Shown here: positions 1 through 5,458 of the stretch, in pieces
Layout: every line of letters begins with the position of its first letter
Position numbering within the stretch: the first letter of the stretch is position 1
Assembly: GCA_014534155.1 (NCBI GenBank)
Contig: JACVSB010000132.1
Span: forward strand, 1-5,458
Direction: 5' to 3'
Source of the DNA: Thermoleophilia bacterium
GTDB taxonomy: Bacteria; Actinomycetota; Thermoleophilia; Gaiellales; Gaiellaceae
DNA: 5,458 nucleotides
Translations under genes and position numbers: made by a program
The notes under the pieces: generated by a model
Database searches by the model: none
Told to the model about the DNA's origin: nothing
The model's input: only the letters and a program-made list of their open reading frames with translations

Positions 1-1052
1 AGCTGCGCGGCGCCCAGCTCGTCGGAATGGAGTTTCCGCCGGTGTTCCTGCCGCTCAGCGCTCAGCCCGACACGCGAGGCTGGGTCGATGTCGGCGGGTT
101 CGAGGAGCGGCGTGGGCCGGATTGGGCGCCGCTGCCTCCGCTCATCAACTGGCAGGCGGCGTCTGTAGGCGGGTTACTGGAGGAGCGTCGGTGGGACGCG
201 GTAGCCGGGTCCGGCCTTCCCGAGCGGCGCGGCGTCCGGCTCAGGCTCCAGGTAACTCATCTCGCGCTGATCCGCCCTCAGGTTCCGGAGGGCGTTCCGG
301 GGCTCGCCGGCCGCGCCGTAGCGTCGGCCGCCGTTGACGGGAGGGTGGCGGTGGGCGTCGCCGGGGCGGAACTGCCCGTATACGTCGCTGCGACCGCGCA
401 ACTCTTCCCCACGATCACCGAGAACCCCTCCGCGTTCATCGTGGTGGACTACGACACGCTCTTTGCCGCGCTGAATGTCGACCAGCCAGGGCGCGCGATG
501 CCGTCGGAAGCGTGGTTCTTCGAGGGCAAACCGGGCACGTTCCTGGAGAGGCTCGGAGAGCCGCCGTTCCGCGTCGAAAGCGTGATCGGAGCTGGACCGC
601 TGACGGCGCGGCTCCTGAACGACCCGCTTGGTGCGGGAACGCGAAGCGTGCTCGCTTTCGCTGCCGTCGCCGCAGGGATTCTCGCGCTTCTCGGTCTGAT
701 CCTTTCCACTCGCTCGGCGCTTGCTTCGGAGCGGCTCCTGTCCGCCGAGTACGAGGCTCTCGGGATCCCGCCTGCGACGTTGACGCGAAGCACGCAGCTT
801 CGCCTCGTCCTCTTGTCGACCTTCGGCGTCGCCGCTGGACTCGGCGGCGGCCTCCTCGCCGTCCGCTTGATCGGTGCGCTCGTGAGCGTGACCGCAACGG
901 CGCGGCGCCCGCTGCCGCCGATCGAGCCTGCCGTCGCTTGGCAAGAGGGTGCGGTCCTGCTGGGCGCCGTGGCTGTGATCGGCGTCGCGACCGCAGCGCT
1001 AATGGCGAGCCGGCAGCTGCGAGAGACGGCGGCGAAGAGGTTACGAGCGTGA
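1..1052 (+). CDS. FtsX/MacB-type ABC transporter permease, C-terminal part (5' end outside window)
   Basis: This is the membrane subunit of an ABC transporter of the FtsX/LolC/MacB class, which moves substrates out of the membrane or passes conformational change to a periplasmic or extracellular partner. The frame is open from the first complete codon (base 3), so the ATG at 27 is probably internal and the gene is truncated by the window edge. Residue numbers below count from that ATG. Residues 1 to about 200 form a soluble, presumably extracytoplasmic domain. The C-terminus is the FtsX module: membrane helix about 207-227, cytoplasmic coupling segment about 234-259 (SAEYEALGIPPATLTRS, the usual 'E-x-x-x-L-G-x' pattern), helix about 260-288, helix about 306-326, and a basic tail ending KRLRA. 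The TGA stop overlaps the GTG start of the downstream ATPase gene, which supports coupled translation. The family assignment is firm; the cargo is unknown. Confidence 0.85.
   Translation, partial: LRGAQLVGMEFPPVFLPLSAQPDTRGWVDVGGFEERRGPDWAPLPPLINWQAASVGGLLEERRWDAVAGSGLPERRGVRLRLQVTHLALIRPQVPEGVPGLAGRAVASAAVDGRVAVGVAGAELPVYVAATAQLFPTITENPSAFIVVDYDTLFAALNVDQPGRAMPSEAWFFEGKPGTFLERLGEPPFRVESVIGAGPLTARLLNDPLGAGTRSVLAFAAVAAGILALLGLILSTRSALASERLLSAEYEALGIPPATLTRSTQLRLVLLSTFGVAAGLGGGLLAVRLIGALVSVTATARRPLPPIEPAVAWQEGAVLLGAVAVIGVATAALMASRQLRETAAKRLRA
1034..1040 (+). promoter_or_regulatory. Shine-Dalgarno site of the dual ATPase gene
   Basis: GAAGAGG lies 8 bases before GTG 1049, inside the last codons of the permease gene. 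It fixes the ATPase start at the GTGA overlap rather than at any start farther upstream in the open frame. Confidence 0.6.
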
Positions 1053-2677
1053 CCCCGGCCGTTCAGGCGAAGGATCTCTTCTACCTCTATCGGGCGGCAT
1101 ACGGCGATGTCGCCGCGCTCCGTGGCCTCTCGCTCGAGGTGCACGAGGGCGAGGTCGTCTCCGTCCTAGGTCCGAGCGGCTCTGGGAAGAGCACGCTCCT
1201 CGGTCTCTGTTCGGGCTCGCTGCGCCCGTCGAGCGGAGAGCTCGTCGTCCTCGGGCGCTCAATCGAACGGATGCGCGGGCCCGAGCTCGCGGGGCTGCGG
1301 CGGAGCTCGATCGGGATCGTGCGGCAGCACTACCACCGCACCCTGCCGCGCGAGCTCTCGGTGGAGGAGATCGTCGCGCTTCCGCTGCGCTTGCTCGGTC
1401 GGTACGGCCGCGAAGAGCGTCTCCGGGTGGCGCACATCGTCCGTGCCGCCGGGCTCGGGCGGCGGGCGGCGGCGCGTCCCGACGAACTTTCCGGCGGCGA
1501 GCAGCAGCGTGTAGCCGTGTCTGCCGCGCTCGCGAAGCGACCGCCGCTCCTCCTCGCCGACGAGCCGACTGGCGAGCTTGACGCGCGCAACTCCGAGGCC
1601 GTGGTTGAGCTCATGCTCGAGCTTGCGTCGGAAGCAAACACTGCTGCGCTGATCGTCACCCACGATCCCGAGGTGGCGCTTCGCACAGAACGAACGATCC
1701 ACATCCGCGACGGGCGCCTCGCCGCGGAGGGGACGACGCGTCCAGTCCTGATCGTCGACGAGCAAGGCTGGCTGCGCCTACCGCGGCGCCTCCGCGAGGA
1801 AGCCGGCGTCCGCGAACGCGTCCGAGCCCAGGCAAGCTGGGGAAAGGTCGAGCTGCTCGTCGAGGATCTCAAGGAACGAGGCCGCGAACCGTCCCCCGTC
1901 GTGGCGGCGCCACGAATCGGCGCCGCCGAGAAGCGCTATGAGACGGAGGTCGTACTCGACCGCGTCACGAAGCACTACGGAGCGCAGGAGCGGGCGATCG
2001 TCGCGGAGCTCTCGTGGGCGTTCGGCGCCGAGCAGCTCCACGTGCTCGCAGGGCCGTCGGGAAGCGGCAAGACGACGCTTCTCAACATCATGGCCGTCCT
2101 CGACCGGCCCGACCGCGGCGAGGTGTGGGTAGGCGGCGAGCGCGTCGACTCGCTCGGCCCCAACGAGGCGGCGCGCTGGCGCCAGCGTGTTCTCGGCTAC
2201 GTCTCGCAGCATTCCACGCTCGTCGAGTTCCTCTCGGCGCGCGAGAACGTTCAGCTCGGGCTAGCGCTGCGAGGTTTTGGCGAGCCCGAGGCGGCGGGAC
2301 GCGCGGAGCGCTGGCTCGAGTGGGTCGGCCTCGGAAAGCTCATGCATCGCCGCGCTGATCGCCTCTCCGGCGGCGAGCAGCGGCGAGTCGCGCTCGCGCG
2401 TGCGCTCGCGCCCGGACCGCGTGTACTGCTCGCCGATGAGCCGACGGCTCATCTCGACCGCCTGGCGGGCCGCATCGTGATCAAGCTCCTGCAACAGGCT
2501 GCGAGAGAACAGGGCGCCACGATCATCGCGGCGAGCCACGATCCGGACATGGTCGCGGCGGCCGACGGCCGGCTGTCGCTCGGCTCACACGAAGAGCGGA
2601 GTGCGCGGGCTCCATCCTCGCTACCGCGTCACGCTCGGCGACAACTGCGAACTGAAGAAGAGTCCGGCTCGAATTAG
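1049..2677 (+). CDS. ABC transporter ATPase with two fused nucleotide-binding domains (MacB/LolD-like)
   Basis: This 542-aa cytoplasmic ATPase would power the permease encoded just upstream. GTG 1049 is chosen as the start because it overlaps the permease stop (GTGA), has GAAGAGG at 1034-1040 about 8 bases upstream, and the first NBD begins immediately; the open frame upstream to 512 is only a shadow of the permease. NBD1 (about 5-225) has Walker A GPSGSGKST 41-49, Q-loop Q93, signature LSGGE 147-151, Walker B LLLADE 167-172, D-loop GELD 175-178 and switch H205. NBD2 (about 300-512) has Walker A 335-343, Q387, LSGGE 439-443, Walker B LLADE 460-464, AHLD 467-470 and H497. Both sites therefore look catalytically complete. 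Residues about 233-272 between them resemble an AbrB-type hairpin. The tail after about 512 is polar and unassigned. Two NBDs in one chain imply a pseudo-dimer serving one or two permeases; the stoichiometry is inference. Confidence 0.9.
   Translation: MTPAVQAKDLFYLYRAAYGDVAALRGLSLEVHEGEVVSVLGPSGSGKSTLLGLCSGSLRPSSGELVVLGRSIERMRGPELAGLRRSSIGIVRQHYHRTLPRELSVEEIVALPLRLLGRYGREERLRVAHIVRAAGLGRRAAARPDELSGGEQQRVAVSAALAKRPPLLLADEPTGELDARNSEAVVELMLELASEANTAALIVTHDPEVALRTERTIHIRDGRLAAEGTTRPVLIVDEQGWLRLPRRLREEAGVRERVRAQASWGKVELLVEDLKERGREPSPVVAAPRIGAAEKRYETEVVLDRVTKHYGAQERAIVAELSWAFGAEQLHVLAGPSGSGKTTLLNIMAVLDRPDRGEVWVGGERVDSLGPNEAARWRQRVLGYVSQHSTLVEFLSARENVQLGLALRGFGEPEAAGRAERWLEWVGLGKLMHRRADRLSGGEQRRVALARALAPGPRVLLADEPTAHLDRLAGRIVIKLLQQAAREQGATIIAASHDPDMVAAADGRLSLGSHEERSARAPSSLPRHARRQLRTEEESGSN
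1745..1864 (+). other. AbrB/SpoVT-like hairpin segment within the inter-NBD linker of the dual ATPase
   Basis: This stretch encodes residues 233-272 of the ATPase. It reads VLIVDEQGWLRLPRRLREEA followed by GVRERV, then a short strand ending KVELLVE. That follows the AbrB/MazE N-terminal layout: strand 'VDexGRvxLP', a helix 'xeLRexlGi', then closing strands. The resemblance is seen by eye. I recall that some actinobacterial exporter ATPases carry a similar 'GRLQLP' extension, so this may be a known but little-discussed family trait. DNA binding is not implied; a structural or dimerising role in the linker is just as likely. Confidence 0.5.
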
Positions 2678-2684
2678 GTCATCG

Positions 2685-2840
2685 CTCCGTGCGCGCGCGG
2701 CCGCGATCACCTTGGGAGCGTCGGCATCCGGTCTCCCGAGCGAGGCGAAAGGGCTTCTCCTCCTCATCAGCGAGGTGAGCGTGAACGGCACGGCTCTGGT
2801 TCCTGCCCACCTTTCGCGTATCTCGTGGGATTGCTCAGCG
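2685..2840 (+). pseudogene. Possible remnant of an RsbW-like anti-sigma factor (GHKL ATPase) gene
   Basis: In the frame read from 2601, the translation after base 2685 reads like the start of an HATPase_c_2 / RsbW-type anti-sigma regulatory domain. A helix LRARAAAITLGASASGLPSE is followed by GLLLLISEVSVNG (ending at about 2789), in which E (2772-2774) and N (2784-2786) have the ExxxN spacing of a GHKL N-box. A strand-like LSRISWDCS follows. No G1 box (DxGxG) or G2 box follows before the frame enters the antisense of the neighbouring dehydrogenase gene. No credible start or ribosome site precedes it, and its 5' end overlaps the ATPase coding sequence. If real, it is a truncated relic. The spacer is visibly less GC-rich than the genes either side, as expected of decaying DNA. 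Chance resemblance remains possible. Confidence 0.3.
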
Positions 2841-2868
2841 TCGGAGAAGTGCAGACCTGGGGAAGCTA

Positions 2869-4233
2869 CTAGACCTTCTTTCCCGGGTTGAACAGGCCCA
2901 TGGGGTCGAAGGCGCGCTTGACCGCGCGGTGCAGCTCGACGGCGGGGGCGCTCCACTGCCGCTCGAGCTTGCCCCGCTTCACCCACCCGATGCCGTGCTC
3001 GCCCGTGACCGACCCGCCGAGCTCGAGCGCGAGCGCGACGAGCTCGTCCGCGGCTTCTTCGGCACGCCCGAGCTCGGCCGGTTCGTCGGGGGCGACAAGG
3101 AAGCTCGAGTGGGCGTTCCCGTCACCCGCGTGACCCCAGCTGCAGGCCTCGAGCGCGTGCCTGCGCCCGATCTCGACGGTGCCTTCGACGATCTCGCGTA
3201 GCCGCTCGAGCGGGACGACGACGTCCTCGCTCACCTTGCCGCCGCGCCGTGCCGTGACCGCGAGGGAGACGCCGTCGCGCCAGCGCCAGAGCTCGGCGAC
3301 GTCTCCTCTCTCGGGCGCCCGGATCGCGACCGCCCCGTCTTCCAGCGCCTCGACGACCTGGGCGCGCAGGCCCTCCGCCTCCGCGAGCCCGCCGTCGGCC
3401 TCCGCGACGACGAGGAAGGCGGCCTCGTCGGGGACACCTTGTGGGAAGGACGGCCGCGCCGCGGCGAGCGCGCCGCCGTCGAGGTACTCGAGCGCCGCCA
3501 CCCGTAGGCCGTAGCCGAGCACCCGCTCGATCGCGTCGCACCCGCGGGCGGCGTCGGGGTAGAAGGCGGCGACGGGGAGAAACGCCTCCGGCGCGGGCAG
3601 GAGGCGGAGCCAGGCCGCCGTGACGAGGCCGAGCGTTCCCTCGGATCCGACGAGGAGGCTCTTTAGGTCGTAGCCGGCCACGTCCTTCCTGATCGGGCCG
3701 CCGACGGAGACGAGGTTCCCGGGTGCGATCACCGCCTCGAGGCCCGTCACCCACGCACCGGTGACGCCGTACTTGAACGCATGCGGCCCACCCGCGTTCG
3801 TCGCGATGTTTCCACCGATCTGCGACTGCTCCGCCGCACCCGGGTCGGGCGGGAAGAAGAGGCCGCTCTCGCGCACGATCCGCCGCAGGTCCGCGGTTCG
3901 TACGCCGGCCTCGACCTCGATCCGCCACAGGAGCGGATCGAAGGCGCGCACGCGCGCCAGCCGCTCGAGCGCGACGACGACTCCTCCCCCGATCGGAACC
4001 GCGCCTCCGGCAAACCCGGTGCCGCCGCCGCGCGGAACGACGGCGACGTCGTGCTCGTAGCACCAGGCGACGACGCGCGCGGCCTCCTCGGCCGTCGCCG
4101 GGAGGACGATCGCGTCGGCTTCGCCGCGGAGGAAGCGGGACTGGGTCGCGTCGGCGAGGAACGACGAGACGGATCCGGGGAGGACGGCGTCCGGGCCGAC
4201 GATGCGGGCGAGTTCGCGGCCGAGGACGGTCAC
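2869..4233 (-). CDS. FAD-linked D-2-hydroxyacid dehydrogenase (GlcD / D-lactate / D-2-hydroxyglutarate dehydrogenase type)
   Basis: This complete 454-aa flavoprotein oxidises a D-2-hydroxyacid such as glycolate, D-lactate or D-2-hydroxyglutarate to the 2-oxoacid and passes electrons to a carrier not encoded here. The FAD_binding_4 domain (about 35-205) shows VPRGGGTGFAGGAVP 66-80, IGGNIATNAGG 139-149 with HAFKYGVTG to 159, KDVAGYDLKSLLVGSEGTLG 183-202. The FAD-oxidase C domain (about 210-452) has the metal and catalytic motif HAGDGNAH (H368, H375) and GEHGIG (E412, H413), with FDPMGLFNPGK near the C-terminus; W-R-D-G (318-321) and K333 lie where the family binds the substrate carboxylate. Length is normal. 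GTG 4233 is the only plausible start, since the same frame reaches a stop at 4296-4294 without another start codon. It overlaps the stop of a possible upstream small gene. No GlcE, GlcF or iron-sulfur partner is visible. The exact substrate is not resolved. Confidence 0.92.
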   Translation of the reverse strand: MTVLGRELARIVGPDAVLPGSVSSFLADATQSRFLRGEADAIVLPATAEEAARVVAWCYEHDVAVVPRGGGTGFAGGAVPIGGGVVVALERLARVRAFDPLLWRIEVEAGVRTADLRRIVRESGLFFPPDPGAAEQSQIGGNIATNAGGPHAFKYGVTGAWVTGLEAVIAPGNLVSVGGPIRKDVAGYDLKSLLVGSEGTLGLVTAAWLRLLPAPEAFLPVAAFYPDAARGCDAIERVLGYGLRVAALEYLDGGALAAARPSFPQGVPDEAAFLVVAEADGGLAEAEGLRAQVVEALEDGAVAIRAPERGDVAELWRWRDGVSLAVTARRGGKVSEDVVVPLERLREIVEGTVEIGRRHALEACSWGHAGDGNAHSSFLVAPDEPAELGRAEEAADELVALALELGGSVTGEHGIGWVKRGKLERQWSAPAVELHRAVKRAFDPMGLFNPGKKV

Positions 4234-4442
4234 GAGTCGGCGAACCGTAGCGACCGGTGTCGCACCGCTCTCGCGCGGAGTTGCCCGGTACTTCTAGGAG
4301 GCTCTAGCGCTTTGACGAGCGAAACCTCGTACGCCTCGTAGACCGGCGTCACGTCGTAGCGCCGCAGGCGCGTTTCGCCAGAGGCTGCTATTTGCCCCGT
4401 GCCCGGGGCGAGCGTGACGGCGCGCGCGCCGACGATCGTCAC
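4230..4442 (-). CDS. Possible small protein (70 aa) coupled to the dehydrogenase gene
   Basis: I do not recognise this protein. It would start at GTG 4442-4440 and stop at TGA 4232-4230, overlapping the dehydrogenase GTG by GTGA, the same arrangement as the permease/ATPase pair. By hand count over the first 47 codons, GC at positions 1/2/3 is roughly 72/51/83 percent, the signature of a real gene in a GC-rich genome. The last 23 codons lose this bias (third position about 65 percent), so a frameshift or decayed 3' end is possible. The sequence begins VTIVGARAVTLAPGTG and contains YDVTPVYEAYEVSLVKALEP, with no membrane helix or cysteine. Its ribosome site would be GGCGAG directly against the GTG, which is poorly spaced. 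The frame continues open upstream, antisense to the peptidase, and that part is discounted. It could instead be a leader region or a remnant. Confidence 0.4.
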   Translation of the reverse strand: MTIVGARAVTLAPGTGQIAASGETRLRRYDVTPVYEAYEVSLVKALEPPRSTGQLRARAVRHRSLRFADS

Positions 4443-4477
4443 CTCGCCGCGAGTCGCGGCGCGAGAACGGGTTCGCG
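4414..4477. promoter_or_regulatory. Cluster of palindromes in the divergent intergenic region (candidate operator)
   Basis: Between the divergently transcribed dehydrogenase and peptidase genes, near-perfect dyads stand almost end to end: GGCGCGCGCGCC (4419-4430), GACGATCGTC (4431-4440), CGCCGCGA-G-TCGCGGCG (4445-4461), and CGAGAAC-GG-GTTCGCG (4462-4477, one mismatch per arm). GTGACG (4414-4419) and CGTCAC (4437-4442) form an outer pair around the first two. Such stacking at a divergent promoter fits a regulator-binding region. The first two dyads also fall inside the start of the possible small gene, and GC-rich DNA yields short palindromes by chance. No clear -35/-10 pair was identified on either strand. 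Confidence 0.3.
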
Positions 4478-4523
4478 ACCGGGGGCGTTGACCGCGCGCG
4501 CGAAAGCCGTGAGAGTCACCCGC

Positions 4524-5458
4524 ATGGACCCCGGCGTGGAGCGCGCCGTCTCGGCGGGATACCTCCGGGAGATCGTCGAGCGCCTCTCGGCGTTCCGCTC
4601 GCACCCGCTCGGCTTCCGCGTCGCCGGGACGCCCGAGGAGCGTGCGGCGACGCGTTACATCGCGGGCGAGATGCGCGGGCTCGGGCTCGTCGACGTCGCC
4701 GAGGAGCCGGTCCCCGTGGACGCGTGGCGACTCGGTGAGGCGTTCGTCGAGCTCGACGGGGGGACGCGGTACGAGTCCGCCTCGATGGGAGGCGTGCCGG
4801 AGACGGGGCCCGACGGCGTCCGCGGCGAGCTCCTCTTCGTCGGGCGGGGGTCTCGTCACGACCTCGACCGGGTCGACGTAACCGGAAAGGTTGCGCTCGT
4901 GGACTGGAGGGACGAGAGCCTCTGGCCGTACGAGGTCGCGCTCGAGCTCGTCTCGCGCGGCGCGGCGGCGATGCTCCTGACCTCCTTCCCCGGCGGCCCG
5001 TACTACCAGGGGGACGGCGCCCTCGGGACGTTCGACGCGATGTGGCACGCCGGCGGCCCGCCGATGGTGACCGTCCGCAAGGAGGACGCGGCCGAGCTCC
5101 TTCGGCACGAAGGGGAGCCGGTCCGGGTCGTCCTCGTCGCTCCGCTCGCGCGCGGGGCCGAGGCGGCGAACGTCGTCGGCACGCTGCCGGGGCGCCGAGG
5201 CGGTGCCGTCGTCGTCGGCGGCCACCACGACGGGTGGTTCGAGGCGGCCTTCGACGACGCGACGGGGGTCGCCGCTACGCTCGCGCTTGCCCGCGCGTAC
5301 GCGGAGGCGGGCGTGCGACCACGCCGCCCGATCGTCTTCGTCTCCCACACCGCGGAGGAGTACGGGATCGCCGAGTCGCGCTACGACTGGTGCTACGGCG
5401 CCTGGTACCAGGTCGTAGAGGCTCACCGAGAGTGGGGAGCGCGCGCGGCGTTCTACCT
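4524..5458 (+). CDS. M28-family metallopeptidase with PA domain, N-terminal 311 residues (3' end outside window)
   Basis: The frame is open from the start to the last base, so the gene is truncated by the window. The protein is a zinc aminopeptidase/carboxypeptidase of the M28 (PSMA/aminopeptidase Y) class. Residues 1-60 give the usual lead-in (HPLGFRVAGTPEERAA, then YIAGEMRGLGL). About 97-205 look like a PA insert (VTGKVALVDWRD near 119-130, GAAAMLL). The catalytic part includes VVVGGHHDGWFEAAFDDATG: H234 and D244 match the first zinc ligand and the bridging aspartate, ten residues apart as in PSMA. SHTAEEYGI then supplies E278 (general base) and E279 (zinc ligand). The remaining ligands lie beyond the window. 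No signal peptide or membrane helix is seen, suggesting a cytoplasmic enzyme. ATG 4524 has GAGAG (4511-4515) 8 bases upstream; GTG 4509 is an in-frame alternative. It is divergent from the dehydrogenase unit. Confidence 0.88.
   Translation, partial: MDPGVERAVSAGYLREIVERLSAFRSHPLGFRVAGTPEERAATRYIAGEMRGLGLVDVAEEPVPVDAWRLGEAFVELDGGTRYESASMGGVPETGPDGVRGELLFVGRGSRHDLDRVDVTGKVALVDWRDESLWPYEVALELVSRGAAAMLLTSFPGGPYYQGDGALGTFDAMWHAGGPPMVTVRKEDAAELLRHEGEPVRVVLVAPLARGAEAANVVGTLPGRRGGAVVVGGHHDGWFEAAFDDATGVAATLALARAYAEAGVRPRRPIVFVSHTAEEYGIAESRYDWCYGAWYQVVEAHREWGARAAFY

Noticed and set aside
512..1048. An upstream extension of the dual ATPase frame
   Set aside because: It lies out of frame within the permease gene, is arginine-rich and domain-free. 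The GTG at 1049 with a ribosome site and GTGA overlap explains the start.
2856..2887. Stem-loop CCTGGGGAAG / CTTTCCCGGG with a 12-base loop, as a terminator for the + strand genes
   Set aside because: The 10-bp stem needs two G-U pairs, no T-run follows on either strand, and the right arm encodes the conserved NPGKK end of the dehydrogenase, so coding constraint explains it.
2621..2986. A 121-aa open frame on the - strand across the convergent spacer
   Set aside because: It overlaps the dehydrogenase 3' end in another frame and the ATPase 3' end in antisense. It shows no motif and no ribosome site.
3122..4063. A 313-aa arginine-rich open frame on the - strand, and a + strand frame at 3781-4341
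   Set aside because: Both are alternate-frame readings of the dehydrogenase gene, whose own frame carries all the FAD and metal motifs.
4312..4341. TTGACG (4312-4317) as a -35 box, with a weak TCGTAG about 18 bases on, as a + strand promoter
   Set aside because: The -10 match is poor, the position is about 180 bases before the peptidase start, and it lies inside the possible small gene.
4488..4516. TTGACC (4488-4493) as a -35 box just before the peptidase
   Set aside because: The -10 position reads GAGAGT and would put the transcript start at or beyond the start codon.
4230..5426. A 398-aa open frame on the - strand
   Set aside because: Its upstream two-thirds are exactly antisense, codon on codon, to the M28 peptidase gene and have the arginine/aspartate-rich, low-complexity composition of a shadow frame. 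Only the final 70 codons, outside the peptidase, were kept as a candidate.

Overview
The window comes from a very GC-rich bacterium. The GC-saturated third codon positions, GTG starts, 4-base GTGA gene overlaps and an actinobacterial-style FtsX/MacB-type exporter suggest Actinomycetota, perhaps a Thermoleophilia-like lineage. That placement is inference, because no rRNA or marker gene is present.

Left part (1-2677, + strand): the 3' end of an FtsX-type ABC permease runs in from outside the window. It overlaps by GTGA with a 542-aa ATPase that carries two complete nucleotide-binding domains in one chain. Between those domains lies a short segment resembling an AbrB/SpoVT swapped-hairpin domain. 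Together the two genes look like a translationally coupled MacB/LolCD-type exporter or mechanotransmission system. Its cargo cannot be read from the sequence.

Middle (2678-2868): a convergent spacer of about 190 bases. It holds what looks like a decayed piece of an RsbW-like (GHKL ATPase) anti-sigma gene on the + strand, with an ExxxN N-box but no complete reading frame. No convincing terminator was found.

Right part: a complete FAD-linked D-2-hydroxyacid dehydrogenase of the GlcD/D2HGDH type lies on the - strand (2869-4233). A possible 70-aa coding sequence precedes it (4230-4442, -) and overlaps its GTG start by GTGA. After a divergent intergenic region containing a tight cluster of palindromes (about 4414-4477), an M28-family metallopeptidase with a PA domain starts on the + strand at about 4524 and runs off the window end. 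It remains open to the last base.

I found no CRISPR array, tRNA, rRNA, insertion sequence or attachment site. The least explained items are the AbrB-like insert between the two ATPase domains, the GTGA-coupled small ORF, and the palindrome cluster at the divergent promoter region.
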